Assembly: GCA_964030475.1 (NCBI GenBank) | Contig: CAXIPT010000012.1 | Coordinates: 1,101,640-1,165,639, forward strand | Origin: Tethya wilhelma | Taxonomy: Eukaryota > Porifera > Demospongiae > Tethyida > Tethyidae | Direction of reading: 5' to 3' | Length of the DNA stretch: 64,000 nucleotides | Part shown: piece after piece, positions 36,596-47,185 of the stretch | How positions within the stretch are numbered: the first letter of the stretch is position 1 | Layout of the letters: every line of letters begins with the position of its first letter | Program-made: the position numbers and the translations under genes | The notes under the pieces: generated by a model | Seen by the model: only the letters and a program-made list of their open reading frames with translations | Database searches by the model: none | Told to the model about the DNA's origin: nothing

Positions 36596-38428
36596 AGCTG
36601 GAATGCACTCTAAGCCACTCATGATCATCTCTCTCTTCCACACTAGGTATGGGTTTGACTATGGTTGTGTCCACATTGTGATGATGAGCACAGAGCATGA
36701 TTTCCGTGTCAACAGCACTCAGTACAATTTCCTCAGTCAACATTTAATGAGTGTGAATCGTTCAAGAACACCCTGGCTTGTGTTTGCTGGTCACAGGTAG
36801 GCATGATCACGTAAGCTTTATGGTGGATCACATGATCTCCTTCTTCATACAGACCCATGTACATTGACAGCACAGGAGAAGGATATGCCGGGGTGAATCC
36901 TGTTGCTAAGGAACTCAGGGATAATCTTGAAACATTGTTGAAAGTACATACTTATTTCCTGTAGCTTGTCATATACATCAAGCTAGTGCTAAAGCAATTA
37001 ACAGACTTAAAAGTTTAGGCTACTATGTGTATGTACTATTCTGCAATATCATAATACTGGTTTCAAGGGAATAACTTTTGCAATTTGCTGAAAACACTTT
37101 TTTTTTTATTTTCACAAATTTTCTTGCTCACCTCTGTCATAGTACTTAATAGCGAAATTTGCGTTTTTTATCCACAAAATTAGAGAAAATTGCTTCCCTT
37201 GATAAAAGACACAATGCAGTAATTGGTGTAGTTATAATTAAGAGTCATAGTTATGAAGTTGATTCAATGCTCCTCGACATGAATTCTAAATTCATTTTCT
37301 TTACCCCAGGACCATAAGGTTGACCTTGCTCTGTGGGGTCACAGTCACTGCTACCAACGTACTTGTCCTGTCTACCAGGAGGAGTGCACACCAGGAGCAC
37401 CAGTACATGTGGTGATAGGAATGGTTGGGGAACTTCTCTCACAAGACTTCAAGTAAATTTGTACAGATTTACACCAATATGCATGTGCACAGTGTCTGTT
37501 AGGCCTCATTTACACAAAAACATATTTGTCACAAAGAGCATCGTTTTATACGTGTTTCCTGCTTGTATTTATGCTGAAAATGACAAAAACAGCAGCAAAA
37601 ACAGAAACGGGGTTTAAAGTGGATTGTTCTGAATACGATATGTTTTGCGCATTGTGTAAACGGCAAAAATGCAATAGGGAATGGAAACACTTGGCCTTTA
37701 AAGCTAGCTAGACCTCCTTTTGAGCGTCGTTTGGTATGAAAAGCATAGTCTCATCGTCTTTCACAGGTTTTCTGCTCTATAGCGACTCTTTGTGAAATTT
37801 TTGCTAATTCAAAAGTTATTACGTGCACACCATACATGACACATGCAATAGAAAACGCATATACACGTATTCGTGTAAACACTAACCCAAAATGCACCTG
37901 TTTTCCACAACAAAACAAAAATGTTTGCGTGTAAACGGAGCCTCAGCCAGGCACTCTCTGAAGCCTTTGTGTACTATTGTTGAGATTGACAAGAGGTAGC
38001 ATTTTCTGAAATATTACTAAGTCCTTGCAGTAAAGGTAGTTAATCTCAACGTAATAATTTAATGAGCAATAACAGCATAACAAGGGCCTGCGAACAAGGC
38101 TATGCTGTTACAGGTGTTATTGGTCACTACACTGATACCGTAGAGCGAGAAAGTTTCGTGGGTTTAACTTTCGAGGTTTTCGCGGATCATGATCCATCCG
38201 TGAAAATTTTATCCACGAAATTCTCTGTGATGGGCTCGCACAGCTCATCCACAAAAGTAAACCACAAATATGTTTGACTAGAGAAACTTTCTTGCTATAA
38301 TAATTTTGGTATATAGTACAGGATAATTCATCAATATTTGAGTGTGTCAAATTAATTCTTCAGCCCAACTCCCCCTCCATGGATACAGTACAGTGATAAC
38401 CAGGTGTGACTCATATGCAGATGCACAC

Positions 38429-38461
<33 letters not shown>

Positions 38462-38579
38462 GCACTGGGGCTATTCAAGGCTAATGGCCAACTCTTCCTC
38501 TCTGGTGTTTGAGTATGTAACCAACAATGATGGACAAGTACATGATAGACTTATACTAAATAAAACAACTTCACACTGA
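29589..38579 (+). CDS. Membrane-anchored purple acid phosphatase, copy B (18 exons, intron 13 invaded)
   Basis: Exons: 29589-29609, 29678-29797, 30511-30558, 30698-30776, 30839-31158, 31245-31347, 31413-31521, 31758-31839, 32023-32123, 32222-32349, 32587-32741, 32940-33034, 33176-33268, 36647-36796, 36853-36943, 37310-37452, 38364-38403, 38463-38579; 1995 nt, 664 residues. Exons 6 to 17 have the same lengths as in copy A. The metal motifs DMG, GDISY, GNHE, AGHR and GHSH are all present. The membrane span lies near 59-82. Exon 5 has an added Thr/Ser/Pro stalk with TSKPMTSKP repeats. Intron 13 is about 3.4 kb against 86 bp in copy A and contains foreign USP exons, yet the flanking exons stay in frame. 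The gene starts 283 bp after copy A ends, a clear tandem duplication. Confidence 0.85.
30080..30366. mobile_element. Short foldback with CCCAGACCCCTCCC ends
   Basis: CCCAGACCCCTCCC near 30087 pairs loosely with GGGAGGGGTCTAGG near 30341. Related ends occur at about 4147-4215, 39003-39062, 41068-41135, 58640-58703 and 62281-62890. It lies in intron 2 of phosphatase copy B. Confidence 0.55.
33325..33590. repeat. GGGCTA-repeat palindrome
   Basis: Runs of AGGGCT on the left (33330-33480) are mirrored by AGCCCT runs on the right (33487-33580), with ATATGTCAT and ATGACATAT at the centre. It can form a long hairpin and explains the Ala-Leu and Ala-Arg open frames here. Confidence 0.75.
33846..34301 (-). 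other. Unrecognised basic open reading frame or internal exon fragment
   Basis: About 150 codons without a stop, with no ATG; an acceptor-like TGATCAG lies just before [12 protein letters not shown]. The translation is rich in Arg, Lys, Glu and Ser ([33 protein letters not shown], ending EEEEINS), suggesting a disordered or nucleic-acid-binding stretch such as a transposon Gag-like or SR-like piece. It lies in the material inserted into intron 13 of phosphatase copy B, antisense to it. A short plus-strand open stretch ending [16 protein letters not shown] abuts it at 34298-34389. No family recognised. Confidence 0.3.
34586..36084 (+). pseudogene. USP4/11/15-like deubiquitinase fragment, five exons inside the copy B phosphatase intron
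   Basis: Five exon-like blocks keep one reading frame across GT-AG introns: 34586-34731 ([23 protein letters not shown]), 34816-34868 ([15 protein letters not shown]), about 35126-35200 (Ser-rich linker), 35394-35529 ([21 protein letters not shown], the catalytic Cys box, less its last residue or two) and 35896-36084 ([42 protein letters not shown]). This order matches the end of the ubiquitin-like domain and the start of the catalytic domain of USP4, USP11 and USP15. The DUSP start and the catalytic His box are missing. Introns were kept, so it was copied or moved as DNA, not from mRNA. Splicing exon 13 of the phosphatase into the first block would give an immediate TGA, so fusion is unlikely. 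Confidence 0.75.
35543..35768 (+). mobile_element. MITE in the USP fragment, copy 1
   Basis: AGTCCATCTGGTTTGAGAATG at the left pairs with CATTCTCAAACCAG at the right; the interior matches 36092-36325 (AAGCACCATTGGAA, CCTTTTGGTTGC). Confidence 0.6.
36092..36325 (+). mobile_element. MITE in the USP fragment, copy 2
   Basis: TAGTCCATCTGGTTTAAGAA and TTCTCAAACCAGATGGACT form the inverted ends. Direct relative of 35543-35768. Confidence 0.65.
36533..36596. repeat. (CT)n microsatellite
   Basis: Nearly pure CT tract 50 bp before exon 14 of phosphatase copy B; a second CT tract lies at 35336-35371. Confidence 0.9.
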
Positions 38580-40165
38580 TACCATGGTTCAAACTTCCTA
38601 TTGCACTGTTTAATTGTATTAACAATTTCATTTCAATTCATGTAGTAATGATTGTATTTGACCAGTCAGAAAAATAATGTCTCCTTAATGTGCAAGTGAT
38701 CTAGTGGCATTTGCGCACGCCGTTCAATTTTTGATTGTCTCTGCATGCTGCATTCATATGGAGTCAAGTGCGGTTACTAAACATAACTTCTTACTATACA
38801 ATCATAGTCGTTTATCTTTCTGGTTATTTCTCCAAGCGGTAAAAGATTACGAAATTACTTGCCTTTGATCTACAATAGTGTAATGATAGCATGCAGTTGT
38901 GACACAGAAACCATTTACTTGTTTCACATGATGGTCCACATGGAAATTAACATAATTATTATAGCTGAAAAGTACTAGTATCAAAAAAATTTTACTTAGT
39001 GCATGTGTGTACCGAGCCCTCTCCCTTCTTGATGGAGAGAGCTGGGCTGATACGAGGCTATTGTTATCAGCCTATAGCTGGTAATTGAATTGCTTGGATT
39101 GTGTTTAAACTATATAATTATATATAGCTGAACATAATTATATAGTCTGGCTTATACTCTGGGTGAGCAATGAATTACATCTTGGCATAAGATCGATATC
39201 TAGACTTTGAGAGGTTTTTGTTTTTTCTTTTGTGCTTGTTTTCATGCTATCATATGTATGGACATCTCATGCTCAGTAGGAATTTGAGTGATACAGTCAT
39301 GTGATGGGTGGGAACTTCATGCGCCTGTGCAAAAAGCTTTTGTTGGTCAGGTGAGTTTTGTTTCGTTTGTTATTGTCATAGATTGTTTGTTTAGGCACAT
39401 TTAATATTTTCATCACTTTGAGAAGCTTGTGCATGTAGAGCTGCAAAATCTGATTGTTTCACCTACTTCAGGACCAATTTGTTTGTAATCTTGCATGGTT
39501 TAGGAAAAGGAAATTGAACATCTCTGTTGTATACCTAATTATAATGTTATATATAGGCTTTATAATAATTATAATGTGATGATCGAGTACTGTAAAGGCA
39601 ATAACTTCCATAGGTATACATACAAAGCATGGGTGATTGAAGGTGCATATACATTGCATACATACACAGTCCTCCAGGGTATATATAAAACCACCAAAGA
39701 CGGGCGCAGATATTATGCTTACCATGCTAATCATAACAATGTGTATCAATAATACTCAACTACCTCACCATGCATAGTGGTGGTGTTAAATACAAACTGA
39801 GGCATTATAGCTAAATATAATAGTTCCACACAATCAATGACAAAATATAGCCTCACTCACTCAGGCTAAACTATGCTGATTATGCATGTATTCAGTTGCT
39901 CATGCAGGATATGCCATTTGGAAGTTCCCTGTCTATGAATGCCAGTGAGTTCCAGCAGCTTTAATAGTGGTAAGACGTAACTAAGAGCATTCAACTAAAT
40001 TTGAAAGACCTGTGAAATTAATTGTAGCAACCGTGCAGACAATTGTGGGCGGTGCGGATATGACCACTTCCTGGAGACAATTGTTGAAAGGTCAAAGGAG
40101 ATTGATCGAGAGCCTGCGGTGCGACAGAGGCAGAGAGGCTGACACAGCACAACAAGACCCTGAAT
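38580..40165. other. Spacer with no gene recognised
   Basis: Holds a short CCCTCTCC...GAGAGCTGGG hairpin at about 39003-39062 and AT-rich sequence. A stretch near 39140-39165 repeats the end of the candidate first exon of the next gene (GGCTTATACTCTGGGTGAGCAA). Confidence 0.5.
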
Positions 40166-43100
40166 ATGTTGTCGAACACGATCACTAAAGCTCTTTTGTG
40201 GATCATTCTATCAACCTTAATTGGTTGGGTTGTGCTCAAGCTGACAAAGATCGTCAGGCTTATACTCTGGGTGAGCAACAAATAAACAAAAAAATGAATG
40301 TTGAGCAGACTGTGACATTTTGTTTTCATGCAATAATTACGATACAGGCATTTAATGAAGTGATTCTCAGTTGGAACTTGATTAGGTAGGTCTAAGAGTG
40401 TATCTAGACATTGGTGTATTAATAAGCACAAAATTAATTGCCTTCTAATTCCGAGCAAAGCTCGGGTTACATTGAGAAAAGTGGTGGTGGTGGTGGTAAT
40501 GTTTGGGCAAGATTTGAAAAGTCGTTTAAAGACGAAATAACTTCATATGCTCACTTAACTCAAAGGTAGGACTGTCTACGTTCTCTGTGTGAATCAAAAT
40601 TCTGCTTCTAGCTGGTTTTCTGGATGCCAGCACGAATCACCTGATTTTAGTTCAAAGTTTCAAAATTGACGACCCAAGACTGAGTTCTAACTTCTCTTTA
40701 CTTCAATTCTGCTTTAAATACCTGCTAGTATAGATTTGCTATGGATGTAAAACTCTTCAAGTTTGCTTTATAATTCAGATTTCTGCTTCTAGCTGGCTTT
40801 CTTGACGCAAGCCCAAAATGAACTGAATTGTGTTTTCGAAATTGACGACCCTTGACTTCGTTCTAAATACTTGAAAACAAAAGAAAAAGGTGTGCACGCT
40901 GAGCCAGGATTTGCACCATGGTCTGTGGAAATGATGTTATGCATTGGCTTTAGACCTAAAGGCTATGTTATGTACAAAACTGGAAAATTTTATGGTGTGC
41001 CCAGGCTCAATTAACTGTGTTCTACTATAGCGTTCAACCTGTAGAGTCATGTGCGTGATGTGGGATCCCAGGCTCTCTCTTTCCTTACCGTTAGTTAAGG
41101 TCGAAGGAGAGAGCCTGGGTACGAGGCTATAAAATGCCCCCTTTGTGTTTAAACTTTTTCTAGTAAATTACAGAGGAGATTTGCACCAAACATAATATTG
41201 CCATGTCCAGGCAATCAGACTGCCCATGCATGCATTTTCTGTCTAAGGTCGCCGTATTTTAGTTCAGTTCAGTTCTACTCAGAATGTTAGCAATACTGTA
41301 ACAAAATGCTAAGTGTTTGGACTAAGGGAGTCCCATACATAATAACAAGACACTTTTTCAAGTAAGTTATGTGATAGAACGTACCTGCATCTTTGTTTTG
41401 CATGACTAGTCGATTGTTAGCTATGAAGGGGCATTTACATACAAAATAGAAGCTAGCAAGCAAAATTAGATTGCTGCAGCAGAGCACTTACAAAAAGTAC
41501 CAGTTCTGTTTCTTTGCTGCTAAACTCGGTTTTTCCCACGCTCATTTATTTGGGGTTCATGTGCGTGAGGGGAGAGCCTTGGTACGAGGCTAGCAATGCT
41601 GCATTTTACACAAACCTCACTAAGCATGATTGAAGGGGCACCCCTAGCAGTAAATCTGCCTTTCGTAAAACTAAGTACCGATGAAGGGTTAATATTAATG
41701 TTGACCTCATTTCCAATAACTATCACACTCCATGGCATACAATGCCATTATTATGTGAGTAATGGGGAAATTTACAGCAATGGATTACTATGGTTGGCGT
41801 AAAACACCTCTATGCTATTTGACAACTGCAAGGAAGAATTTAATTTTACCAGCTTTATCTTCACCATGCAATTAAGATTTCAATAACGTGAGCAAATGAT
41901 GACAGTTACAGGTATGATTGCAAAAGCTGACCAAGCACTATATTTTATATAGCATGCAGGCAGTACGTGTTGTGTTGACAATTTGATGTGACTTAGCTGA
42001 CCTAAAGCAATGGAAGCACTTGTTTGCACCTTTAGTGTACTCCATTTCACAAAAGCTTCTTGAGAATTAATTTTAGTCTTGTAATGCAATGTAAGGGCTT
42101 GAATCTGCAGCTAGATCTGAAGATTTTTTTAACTTGACTGGCTAAGTTTCGTGTACATAAACTGTTATAGTCTGTGGCTTGTGTTGGTTTAGTATGCAAG
42201 GGGTGTCAACTTCTTGATACATTCATATAGTTATGTTACACATTTACACAATTAATGCCTATATCAGTGCATTTGCAACAATAGGTAGTTGAGTGTGCCG
42301 AGGCTTGTGCACCATCGGTGCTTTCATTTTTATCTTTGTGGTCTTATCATCACTCCTTATTGTTATACCACGAAGATTACACCTTAATTGGTACATGCAA
42401 ACTGTTACAATAGAAGTTATACAAAAATTTAATCATCTTTATGTGATTTTTTCTGTAGCTATATATAGGATAGTAATTGGCTAAAATTCCTTGATCAGGA
42501 ATAAATAGTGCCAAATATATACATGTAGCCCTAAATGACAATTTTTCTCGAGTTTATTGTCAAGGGAATATTGTGGAAAGGATTATAATTATGTACCTGA
42601 GATCTTCAAAGCTGATATAAATCACCGCTATTCATTATTATTATTATTATTTATTTAGTTATTATTATTTCATTTTTATTATTCAGCCTAAAAGGAACTG
42701 ATGGCAATCGACTACAGATCTATCCATTTATTTGTCAAACCAAGGAGCTTGATGAAGTATGACCATAATTATTGTTATTTTATAATAGTTAAAATCTTTA
42801 AATAAAACTTTGCCATCATAATGTTGTATGGTTACATTATGGTCTGCTTGAAAAAGTATCCCCATCACTGATTATTGCTCTTAAGTTGATAAAAGCTCAT
42901 GATAAATTATATATTATTATTTGTTCGTCATCTTGATCTGAATGTGATTGGATATACTGTAAGTATTATTATAAGTGATGAGCAAGTTTTCATTAAAAAA
43001 TTCCGTTTTCAGGTAGATCTAATATGGAAACCATACAATCATAGGATTGTCATTAATTTTGTACCAGTTATCCAAGTTTAGTTCAAATCTGAGGAAGACT

Positions 43101-44124
43101 AGTATTTATTGTGTGTTGTTTGGTATTGAATTATTCCAGACCCATTGTTATTATCCCATTGTTATTTTGTTTGAAATAGATAGCCATGAACGAACTCTAC
43201 AGGTTTTATGTAACCGACTTTGCCACCACAGGAACGTAAGCAAACTTTATTGTGTACTGAAAAACCATACATGACAACTAAATTAATACACATCTAATGA
43301 ATCATGTCATTGCAGTGTTGCTGACCTGAGAAGAGTAGTCACTTCCTACACTCACATCCTTCTCTGTCGATCAAGAGTGGATGGCTCACTGAGAGGAGTG
43401 GCTCTGTATGGACTCAAATACTTCCCAGACTACACAATAATAACACAAGGCCTTTTTCTGTTCAAAAACCACTTCAAGGGTACGGGTTTAATCTACATTG
43501 TTCCTGGGCTGTTTGGATTGCGAGAACTATTGAGGCACCCACTAACTCCCATCTATATTGTTGGAAAGGCCCATGGTTACAAGTCGTACTTATCGGGAAC
43601 CAAGTTGTACGAGAGTTATCCTCGATACAATCTTGAAACTCCACCCACTTACAAGAAAATATTTGATGATTTTGCAGCTGACTTTGTCAGAACAAGACCA
43701 AATGCTAAGTATCATCCAGACAGATTAGTGATTGAGACAGAGCTGACACATCTCACAGAAAATTTGTCTTCGCTTTCAGAATATGACCTTCAAAATCCTC
43801 ACATCAAGTATTTTGTGGAAACAAATCCAGGATGGACAAAGGTATAAAAATGGTGTGTATATGGATGGTTCTAATGGCTTTAATGTGTTGATGTCAATTC
43901 CATTACCATATGCTTGTGTAAAGAAACTCAGTTGTATTCTTGCCTGCTGTGATTCAGGGACATTGCATACTAATGGCAGCTCGTATAACTTGGACTACTC
44001 TGGTATACAACGTGATGATCGGATTGAGGAAGGCTGTTCAACGAAAGAAGAGGATAAGTGAAAAGGTAAACACAAGAGAACGAACACACACATGCACACA
44101 GGGCCAGGCATGCAACTATTATGN

Positions 44125-44212
<88 letters not shown>

Positions 44213-45507
44213 GGGTCCAGTGCATGCCAGTTCATTAAGCCTTGGCACGTGCGTAACACATGCAGAGGGTTACAGTAGTCGTGCACCCATTGATCACGCC
44301 CCATGCATGTAGTGTGTGTTATCTAGAAATGCAGTAGAGCTCAGTTGGACTGGATTCATGTGGATTTGTGCTTGTGCTTGGCCCAGGTGTATGTATGAAC
44401 ATAACACTATGTAAAACTCTGCATAATACAAGATACAAGATGAATCCTTAAGCTTGTTCATGGCCTGGCCTTCAGTTCGCTGACTGACTGATGACTGACT
44501 CCTGAAATGAGCACATGATCAGTATCCATCAATTCTCTTACCTTTCACTAAGCTGACTATAGGCTGGCCACATACTGTGCATCATGTGCCAGGTTATCTT
44601 TAGCTCTGCCATTTATTTGGTAGTTTAGCTAATTACTCTGGCAGACTAAGTCAAGTTTTTGGTATAGCATACTTTACTTGTCAGGAAGATCATACTGGTG
44701 ATGTAGTTGTGTCAGGTGGGTCATGCCATCATGTAGGCCTTCAGATCTGGTTCAGAAGTTGACTTGTGTCTATATGAATATATGCTATTCTCTGCTCCAA
44801 TGCCTGTGAGCTCTAGTAGCTTGATGGTAAAGCATTCAACTAGAAGACCTGGGTTATTCCAGCAATGAAGCGTCACCTTTCTGAAGCTGGAGACGATAAC
44901 CAGGGAGAGGACTACATCGACCTGTATCCTAGCTGAAGATGAGTTCGAATCTCAGTTAGATCTCAAGATTTTTTCCAATGCTATTTCATCTGTATTTGAG
45001 CAAGGCGTGTGCACCATTGGTGCCTTCATTCTCTCGTATTTGCCTTTTCACTTTGCAACTAGTTCATTTGCCATTGACCGCCCACCCCTACTCTATTGTC
45101 ACCTCCACCCATTCAGTAACTGTGTGCAATTAGCAAAAAACTTTGGTTGCTAGGCAATGGCAAACACACATGCACACTTAGTGATATTGTATGTATACAC
45201 AATACATGCACACACACAGTCGTCATATAGTGGTGAGACAGAGTCATATGCAGACGGACCACGGAGAAGAGCTGCAGCTTCAAAGCCAGTCACTGTTGGG
45301 AAGAGACGACTGCTTAAACGTTACACGTTTCAAGACATGACTGCCAACAGCTATGCTGCCGACTATTTTGAAGTGGATATGGGAGGCTATTCTATGCTGG
45401 CTCCTAATGAAGGCAGTGCCATTGTACTGGATCAAACCAGTGAAGCCAATGATCCAGTAAGCCCTAGATCCCGTCAGATTGATCTTGACGTTGACTTTAA
45501 GTCTTAA
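40166..45507 (+). CDS. Conserved-looking protein of unknown function (5' exons uncertain)
   Basis: Supported exons: 42687-42756, 43180-43235, 43316-43841, 43958-44065 and 45220-45507, all GT-AG with agreeing phases; the last ends with a TAA. Landmarks are FYVTDFATTGT, ADLRRVVTSYTHILL, RSRVDGSLRGVALYGL, HPLTPIYIVGKAHGYKSYL, NPHIKYFVETNPGW and GHCILMAARITW. The C-terminus is a basic then acidic tail (RRAAASKPVTVGKRRLLKRY; PRSRQIDLDVDFKS). A likely first exon at 40166-40270 begins MLSNTITKALLWIILSTLIG, a membrane anchor, with a GTGAGC donor in phase 0. Exon 42687 needs an incoming phase of 2, so at least one exon between is missing from my model. I do not recognise the family. The 'RS.VDGSLRG' stretch loosely recalls acyltransferase folds, which is not enough to assign function. 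Confidence 0.55.
42090..42330 (+). repeat. Partial SINE copy
   Basis: CTTGAATCTGCAGCTAGATCTGAAGATTTTT matches the B-box region of the 44808 SINE, and the end GCTTGTGCACCATCGGTGCT matches its tail. Confidence 0.55.
44125..44210. repeat. (CA)n microsatellite
   Basis: CA tract preceded by an ambiguous base at 44124, in the last intron of the unknown gene. Confidence 0.9.
44808..45030 (+). mobile_element. tRNA-derived SINE
   Basis: The head resembles a tRNA 5' half with an A-box-like TAGCTTGATGGTAAAGCA. A B-box GAGTTCGAATCTC lies at 44941-44953. The tail is GTGCACCATTGGTGCCTTCATT. Partial relatives: 42090-42330 (plus), 6283-6325 and 12490-12530 (tails, minus). Confidence 0.65.
45062..45166 (-). 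repeat. Dispersed repeat, other copies at 59688-59830 and 60880-61030
   Basis: TTTGGTTGCTAGGCAATGGC here is the complement of GCCATTGCCTAGCAACCAAA at 59699; the 60880 copy has CATTGCCTAGCAGCTAAAG. All three share ACAATAGAGTAGCTAGGGGT or a close form. Confidence 0.6.
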
Positions 45508-45899
45508 CATTACTTTTTTTAATATAATTTTCGGTATGGCAATTTTTGTTATCAGAACATAATCATTACTATAGTCTTCAGTCCAGTTGCAATTATGGTT
45601 CCACTCACTTAATTGTTGTGTAATTATTATTAAAATTTATTATTACATATGGTGATCTTTACCAGTTAAAATTAATTTTAGTCAGTTGAAACTCAACTTA
45701 TTGAATTTTCATTATAATATACATGTAGTATTATAATTATAGCTAGGTATTGTAATGGTACAATAATAAATTCAATATCACTATAATAATAAAATTATTA
45801 TTATAAATTATAAAATTTAAATCATAATTATTATACATGTATAATATTATAATAATCATCTATTTATCCACTAGTTGATGTCCTTACAGCTATAGCCAC
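45508..45899. other. AT-rich convergent spacer
   Basis: Long runs of A, T and TAT between the 3' ends of the unknown gene and the dehydrogenase-like fragment. No gene seen. Confidence 0.6.
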
Positions 45900-46658
45900 T
45901 CACTTCCCTGGACTTAGCAAAATCTTACACCCTTCTCCATTCATCAGTGCCTTGAAAGCCTGAGTCACATTCAGAATAATAATATATAACTATAGCAAAA
46001 GAACTATAATATCAATGTTCACTGTGCATCAAACAACTTATTATTATAATATTATATTTTGCAACACATCCTATCATAATCAATTTTTCTATAATAATTA
46101 TGCACAATTGTATGTGTATGCACTGCCTAGAACTGAAATTAGATTTACCAGACAAAACGGTAACTGTGCATGGAAATTTGTCTATCAATCTATACCTAAT
46201 AGCAGCTAGTCTGTAAGTCTCTGAAGACTATACATGGAGCCACAGAGTAAACCTTACCTCTTCAAACTGACTCATTGGAAAGTCGTGAGTTATTACTGGC
46301 TCCAGATTAATCCTATAATTATTATTATTATTGTCATTATTATGAAATATTTATTAACAATTTTTCAATCAGCATAAACTCACAAGTCCTTGGCTACTAT
46401 AGCTTCAGTTTGTTCCCAAGAGTGAAAGATCTTCCTTCCATGGACAGTCTTGAGAGTGAGTGATTTGAACACCACATTTTCCAGGGGCTTCTCCACATGG
46501 ATTGGAGCCTGAGTGTCAGAAATGTAACATTATGGATACAACCATACAGTTCTAATGACAATGTTATGTCATCACTAATAAACCTGCTCGACCATTTCGA
46601 GCCTTTTGAGTCTTTTATTACCTTTGGTAGACCAATCATTACCATGTATCCACCTTTC
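45900..46658 (-). CDS. Zinc-type L-threonine 3-dehydrogenase-like C-terminal exons (5' part missing)
   Basis: Exons 46658-46622, 46508-46384, 46312-46258 and 45959-45900 join in frame and end in TGA. They give GGYMVMIGLPK, ENVVFKSLTLKTVHGRKIFHSWE, INLEPVITHDFPMSQFEEAFK and CKILLSPGK. This is the end of a medium-chain dehydrogenase, closest in memory to bacterial-type threonine dehydrogenase ([29 protein letters not shown]). Only about 90 residues are present; the zinc sites and most of the Rossmann fold should lie upstream but no exon was found up to 47185, where another truncated gene begins. Introns rule out bacterial contamination. Sorbitol dehydrogenase-like relatives are the alternative. 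It may be a broken gene or an assembly break. Confidence 0.55.
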
Positions 46659-47185
46659 CTGTTATAATGCAATTTTAAAATCAAGAATGATTGTAATTCA
46701 ATTCATATTGGTATCGGTAATATCACATGAATTGGAGTGCAATTTGGGAAATAATTGCACCTGCAGTTATGATGTATTAATTGTAATTGGCACGAGGCAA
46801 GCTGAGTTAAACTTTTCTATAACTGTGTAATTATCAGTTTCCCACAATTGCATGCCAATTCATGCGATTACTTGTTAATCATTTAGTTCAGCGTGTGTAC
46901 TAGCTACGTGAATAGCTAGCTGTATAAGCTACTAGTTAACCAATTAATTAAGTTGCCACACTCAGGTTGTAGCTATGACTTGTACTTCAACGGTCAAAAC
47001 AATTACTGCTAAAGTACCAGAAATAGTATAACCACTATGTTTTATAAGACCACTTACTGAAGGTGGGAAGCCTGGGAATGCATGGGGCTAAGTTTAAAGG
47101 GAAGAGCTTGGTGACAAAGTTATAGATTACTTCATATTATACCATACCCTATAGCAATGCAGTAACTATTCTGTGATTATTGTAG
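46659..47185. other. Gap between two 5'-truncated genes
   Basis: Neither strand shows the missing upstream exons of the threonine-dehydrogenase-like or sphingomyelinase-like genes. No transposon was recognised either. Confidence 0.5.

Larger units (their letters stand above)
33269..36646 (+). other. Expanded intron 13 of phosphatase copy B
   Basis: The corresponding intron of copy A is 86 bp. This one holds, in order, a GGGCTA-rich palindrome, a basic open frame on the minus strand, five USP exons, two MITE copies and a CT repeat. It keeps its GTTTCT donor and CACTAG acceptor. Confidence 0.8.

Noticed and set aside
41596..41802. Missing middle exon of the unknown gene (open frame ending at a GTGAGT)
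   Set aside because: It ends in phase 0 and cannot feed exon 42687, which needs phase 2. It also begins within a short dispersed hairpin repeat.
44808..44960. A tRNA gene
   Set aside because: A- and B-box-like text is present, but a 120-bp interruption and failure to fold into a cloverleaf point to a tRNA-derived SINE.
45900..46658. Bacterial contamination, because threonine dehydrogenase of this type is mostly bacterial
   Set aside because: Three GT-AG introns with consistent phases interrupt the coding sequence, so it is part of the eukaryotic genome.
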